NCBI GenBank assembly: GCA_023436765.1
Contig: JAEZHX010000240.1
Coordinates: 1 to 8,642 of the forward strand
Direction: 5' to 3'
DNA length: 8,642 nucleotides
Source: Bacillota bacterium
Lineage (GTDB): Bacteria; Bacillota; Clostridia; Lachnospirales; Lachnospiraceae
Shown piece after piece: positions 6,728 to 8,642 of the stretch. A program made the translations under genes and the position numbers. Position 1 is the stretch's first letter. Every line of letters starts with the position of its first letter. Below the pieces are notes generated by a model that saw nothing but the letters and a program-made list of their open reading frames with translations, was not told the DNA's origin and made no database searches.

Positions 6728-6745
6728 TAGTTAATATATTAACAA
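6728..6745. promoter_or_regulatory. Rex-like operator (NADH/NAD+ redox repressor site)
   Basis: The sequence TAGTTAATATATTAACAA matches the clostridial Rex consensus TTGTTAA-N4-TTAACAA at every defined base but one (A for T at the second position). Its inner 14 bases, GTTAATATATTAAC, are a perfect palindrome. It begins directly after the TATAAT box and covers the predicted start, so a bound repressor would block transcription. Rex in Clostridia binds when NAD+ dominates and releases when NADH rises. No rex gene is in the window, so the regulator is inferred from the motif alone. AT-rich composition makes some chance palindromes expected. Confidence 0.65.
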
Positions 6746-6750
6746 GGGGG
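6744..6750 (+). promoter_or_regulatory. Ribosome binding site deciding the TTG start of the hydrogenase-MCP gene
   Basis: AAGGGGG ends eight bases before the TTG at 6759 and abuts or overlaps the Rex-like palindrome by two bases. The nearby ATG at 6769 is out of frame. No in-frame ATG lies between an in-frame TAA at 6732 and the first cluster Cys codon at 6798, so the TTG is the best start. Confidence 0.75.
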
Positions 6751-6758
6751 TATCTAAA

Positions 6759-8642
6759 TTGACACTGAATGAGGGATTAATCTACACAACTGAGGATTGC
6801 ATCGGCTGTAACAAATGTATTTCAGGATGTCCGGTCATCGGAGCTAATATAGCGGTGTCGGAAAACGGCAGGAATAAAATTCTTGTTGATGGAACGAAAT
6901 GTATCCATTGCGGTCATTGCCTTGAGACCTGCGGTCATAATGCCAGACTGTTCCGGGATGATATCGATGTGTTTTTCCAGGATCTTGACAATAATGTACC
7001 AATCTCCGTAATTCTTGCACCTTCCTTTCTGATCAATTACCCCGGGAAATATGAGAACATCCTGGGATATCTTAAGCAAATGGGGGTAAAACATATCTAC
7101 AGCGCAAGCTTCGGAGCAGATATCACGACCTGGGCTTATCTAAACTATATTAAGAAGCATGATTTTATCGGAGGGATCTCACAGCCTTGTCCGGCAATTG
7201 TAAATTATGTGGAACGGTATATTCCTGAGCTTCTGCCCAAGCTTATGCCCATACACAGTCCATTGTTATGTACTGCAATCTATATCAAAGAATATCTGAA
7301 GGACGCGAATCGGTTGGCTTTTATCAGTCCCTGCATCGCCAAACGGGATGAAATAAGGAGTGAAAATACGAACGGGTATGTATCCTATAATGTAACCTTC
7401 AAGCATCTGATGGATCGTTTATCTAAGGTTGAACTGAATAACTTCCGAGCCACGGATGAGATTGATTATGGCCTGGGTTCCGTCTATCCCATGCCCGGTG
7501 GTTTGAAGGAAAATGTGGAGCATTTTCTGGGGAAGGAAAATCTGGTCAGACAAATTGAAGGGGAAAGCCATGTATATGAGTATCTTAAGTTATATTTGAG
7601 CAGGATTGAAAAAAACCAAAGGCTTCCTCTTCTGGTAGATGCCTTGAATTGTTCACAGGGCTGTAATTTTGGTACCGCAACCTCAAGTAAGCTTACTCAT
7701 AATGATGATCTGCTATTTTCACTACAGGAACAGCGGGCCAAGACCTCAACCGATAGATCGGATCCTTTCGATAACACTGTTGCTCCCGAGGAGCGGTTAC
7801 GAAGGTTGAATATGAAATTCAAAAATCTAAAACTGGAGGATTTTATACGTGGTTATCAATCAGATGCTGCTGTCTTGTTGAAGGATATTTCTGATGAAGA
7901 GCTGGACCTTATCTTTAACGAGATGAATAAGCTCACTGAAAGCGACCGTAAAATCAACTGTAGCGCCTGTGGGTACGGTAGTTGCCAGGAAATGGCCAAA
8001 GCAATCAGTTATCACTATAACCGCAAGGAAAATTGTATTCATTTTGTTAAAGACGAGCTGATTCTGGAGAAAAAGGAAATGGAAGAACTGGTGGAGCAGC
8101 TGAAGAACAGAGATAAGAAGGAGCAGCTTTATAAAGGATTTCTCGATAATTTCGAGATGCTTGGCAAAACCATCACGGAGCTCTCGCAAGGGAACGCAGC
8201 CACCTCAAATGAGACTATGGAGATGGCTTTGGCACTCTCAGAGCTTAGCCAGTACAGCAAACTACTAGAGCAATCCCTGGAGGCTTTTAACATATTTATT
8301 TCAGCTTATCAAAAGTCTAATAAGGAGATTGTAGACATCTCCTCCCAAACCAATCTTCTTGCGTTGAATGCTGAGATTGAGGCTGCTCGTGCAGGGGATG
8401 CCGGCCGTGCCTTCTCTGTCATAGCAGGTCAGGTCAGATTGCTTTCCAATAACACGAAGGCTGCTGTTGCTATCGGTAAGGAGAACAGTGAAAAGCTCAT
8501 TCCTGCAATTACAGAATTAAAGCAGCAGGCTGCAACCTTTGTAAAAAACCTGGAGGAGCTTAATACCAGAACCCAGCAGATTGCTGCCGGTGCGGAAGAA
8601 ATAGCCTCTCAGACAGAGATGCTCGAGCAGGTGGCAGATACC
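6759..8642 (+). CDS. [FeFe]-hydrogenase-like sensor fused to an MCP signalling domain (3' end beyond window)
   Basis: This is a predicted soluble sensory protein; 628 codons are visible and the frame is open at the edge. In order: two ferredoxin motifs (C14, C17, C20, C24 and C48, C51, C54, C58); an [FeFe]-hydrogenase large-subunit domain (about 80-310); a CxxCG-type [4Fe-4S] motif (C401, C404, C409, C426); a charged coiled coil (about 430-457); and an MCP domain with the hairpin tip DISSQTNLLALNAEIEAARAG (526-546). H-cluster motifs are SQPCP (C144), SPCIAKRDE (C192) and NCSQGC (C298, C302). All four protein ligands are kept, but the first Cys of the usual TSCCP is Pro143 and the Glu pair after FGAD reads Tyr. 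There is no signal peptide, HAMP or membrane helix. It is probably a group C (HydS-like) sensory hydrogenase signalling to CheA/CheW. The substrate is inferred; H2 or intracellular redox are both possible. Confidence 0.9.
   Translation, partial: MTLNEGLIYTTEDCIGCNKCISGCPVIGANIAVSENGRNKILVDGTKCIHCGHCLETCGHNARLFRDDIDVFFQDLDNNVPISVILAPSFLINYPGKYENILGYLKQMGVKHIYSASFGADITTWAYLNYIKKHDFIGGISQPCPAIVNYVERYIPELLPKLMPIHSPLLCTAIYIKEYLKDANRLAFISPCIAKRDEIRSENTNGYVSYNVTFKHLMDRLSKVELNNFRATDEIDYGLGSVYPMPGGLKENVEHFLGKENLVRQIEGESHVYEYLKLYLSRIEKNQRLPLLVDALNCSQGCNFGTATSSKLTHNDDLLFSLQEQRAKTSTDRSDPFDNTVAPEERLRRLNMKFKNLKLEDFIRGYQSDAAVLLKDISDEELDLIFNEMNKLTESDRKINCSACGYGSCQEMAKAISYHYNRKENCIHFVKDELILEKKEMEELVEQLKNRDKKEQLYKGFLDNFEMLGKTITELSQGNAATSNETMEMALALSELSQYSKLLEQSLEAFNIFISAYQKSNKEIVDISSQTNLLALNAEIEAARAGDAGRAFSVIAGQVRLLSNNTKAAVAIGKENSEKLIPAITELKQQAATFVKNLEELNTRTQQIAAGAEEIASQTEMLEQVADT

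Noticed and set aside
7860..8189. A 109-codon minus-strand frame inside the hydrogenase-MCP gene.
   Set aside because: It is the antisense of the [4Fe-4S] motif and coiled coil. The plus-strand frame is continuous with motif-level support on both sides.

Overview
The window looks like chromosome of an anaerobic Firmicute, most likely a Lachnospiraceae/Clostridia member near Lachnoclostridium or Anaerocolumna. This rests on the moderately AT-rich composition, strong AGGAGG-type ribosome sites, HrcA/CIRCE control of groESL, a dedicated glutaminyl-tRNA synthetase, a DUF2225/DUF6062 gene pair, a SleB-type wall hydrolase and an [FeFe]-hydrogenase-related protein. The genus is inference; no rRNA or other marker is present.

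Layout. Positions 1-6507 are read entirely from the minus strand. In transcription order from the right they are: a secreted SleB-family wall hydrolase (6507-5683) with its own promoter and terminator; glnS (5417-3714), a DUF2225 protein (3660-2821) and a DUF6062-type Cys-rich protein (2820-2104), which look like one operon ending at a strong hairpin terminator (2043-2015); then the heat-shock operon groES (1803-1516) and groEL (1496 to beyond position 1, 3' end missing), headed by a promoter and a perfect CIRCE operator (1854-1880). The groESL leader and spacer, 1804-2103, holds only that promoter, the CIRCE and the upstream operon's 3' structures. The 265-base gap 5418-5682 holds the SleB-like terminator and the glnS promoter. 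The 251-base gap 6508-6758 is a divergent regulatory region.

The plus-strand gene starting at 6759 and running off the right edge (628 codons visible) is the most interesting part. It fuses two ferredoxin-type [4Fe-4S] motifs, an [FeFe]-hydrogenase H-cluster domain, a further four-Cys [4Fe-4S] motif, a coiled coil and a methyl-accepting chemotaxis (MCP) signalling domain, with no membrane segment. All four protein Cys ligands of the H-cluster appear kept, while the residues used for catalytic proton transfer appear lost. This suggests a soluble H2 or redox chemoreceptor rather than an enzyme. Its promoter carries a 17-of-18 match to the clostridial Rex (NADH/NAD+ sensor) operator, placed directly after the -10 box. 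That suggests expression is switched by cellular redox state, while the protein itself reports H2 or redox to the chemotaxis machinery.

The other genes are housekeeping. No RNA genes, insertion sequences or CRISPR arrays were seen.
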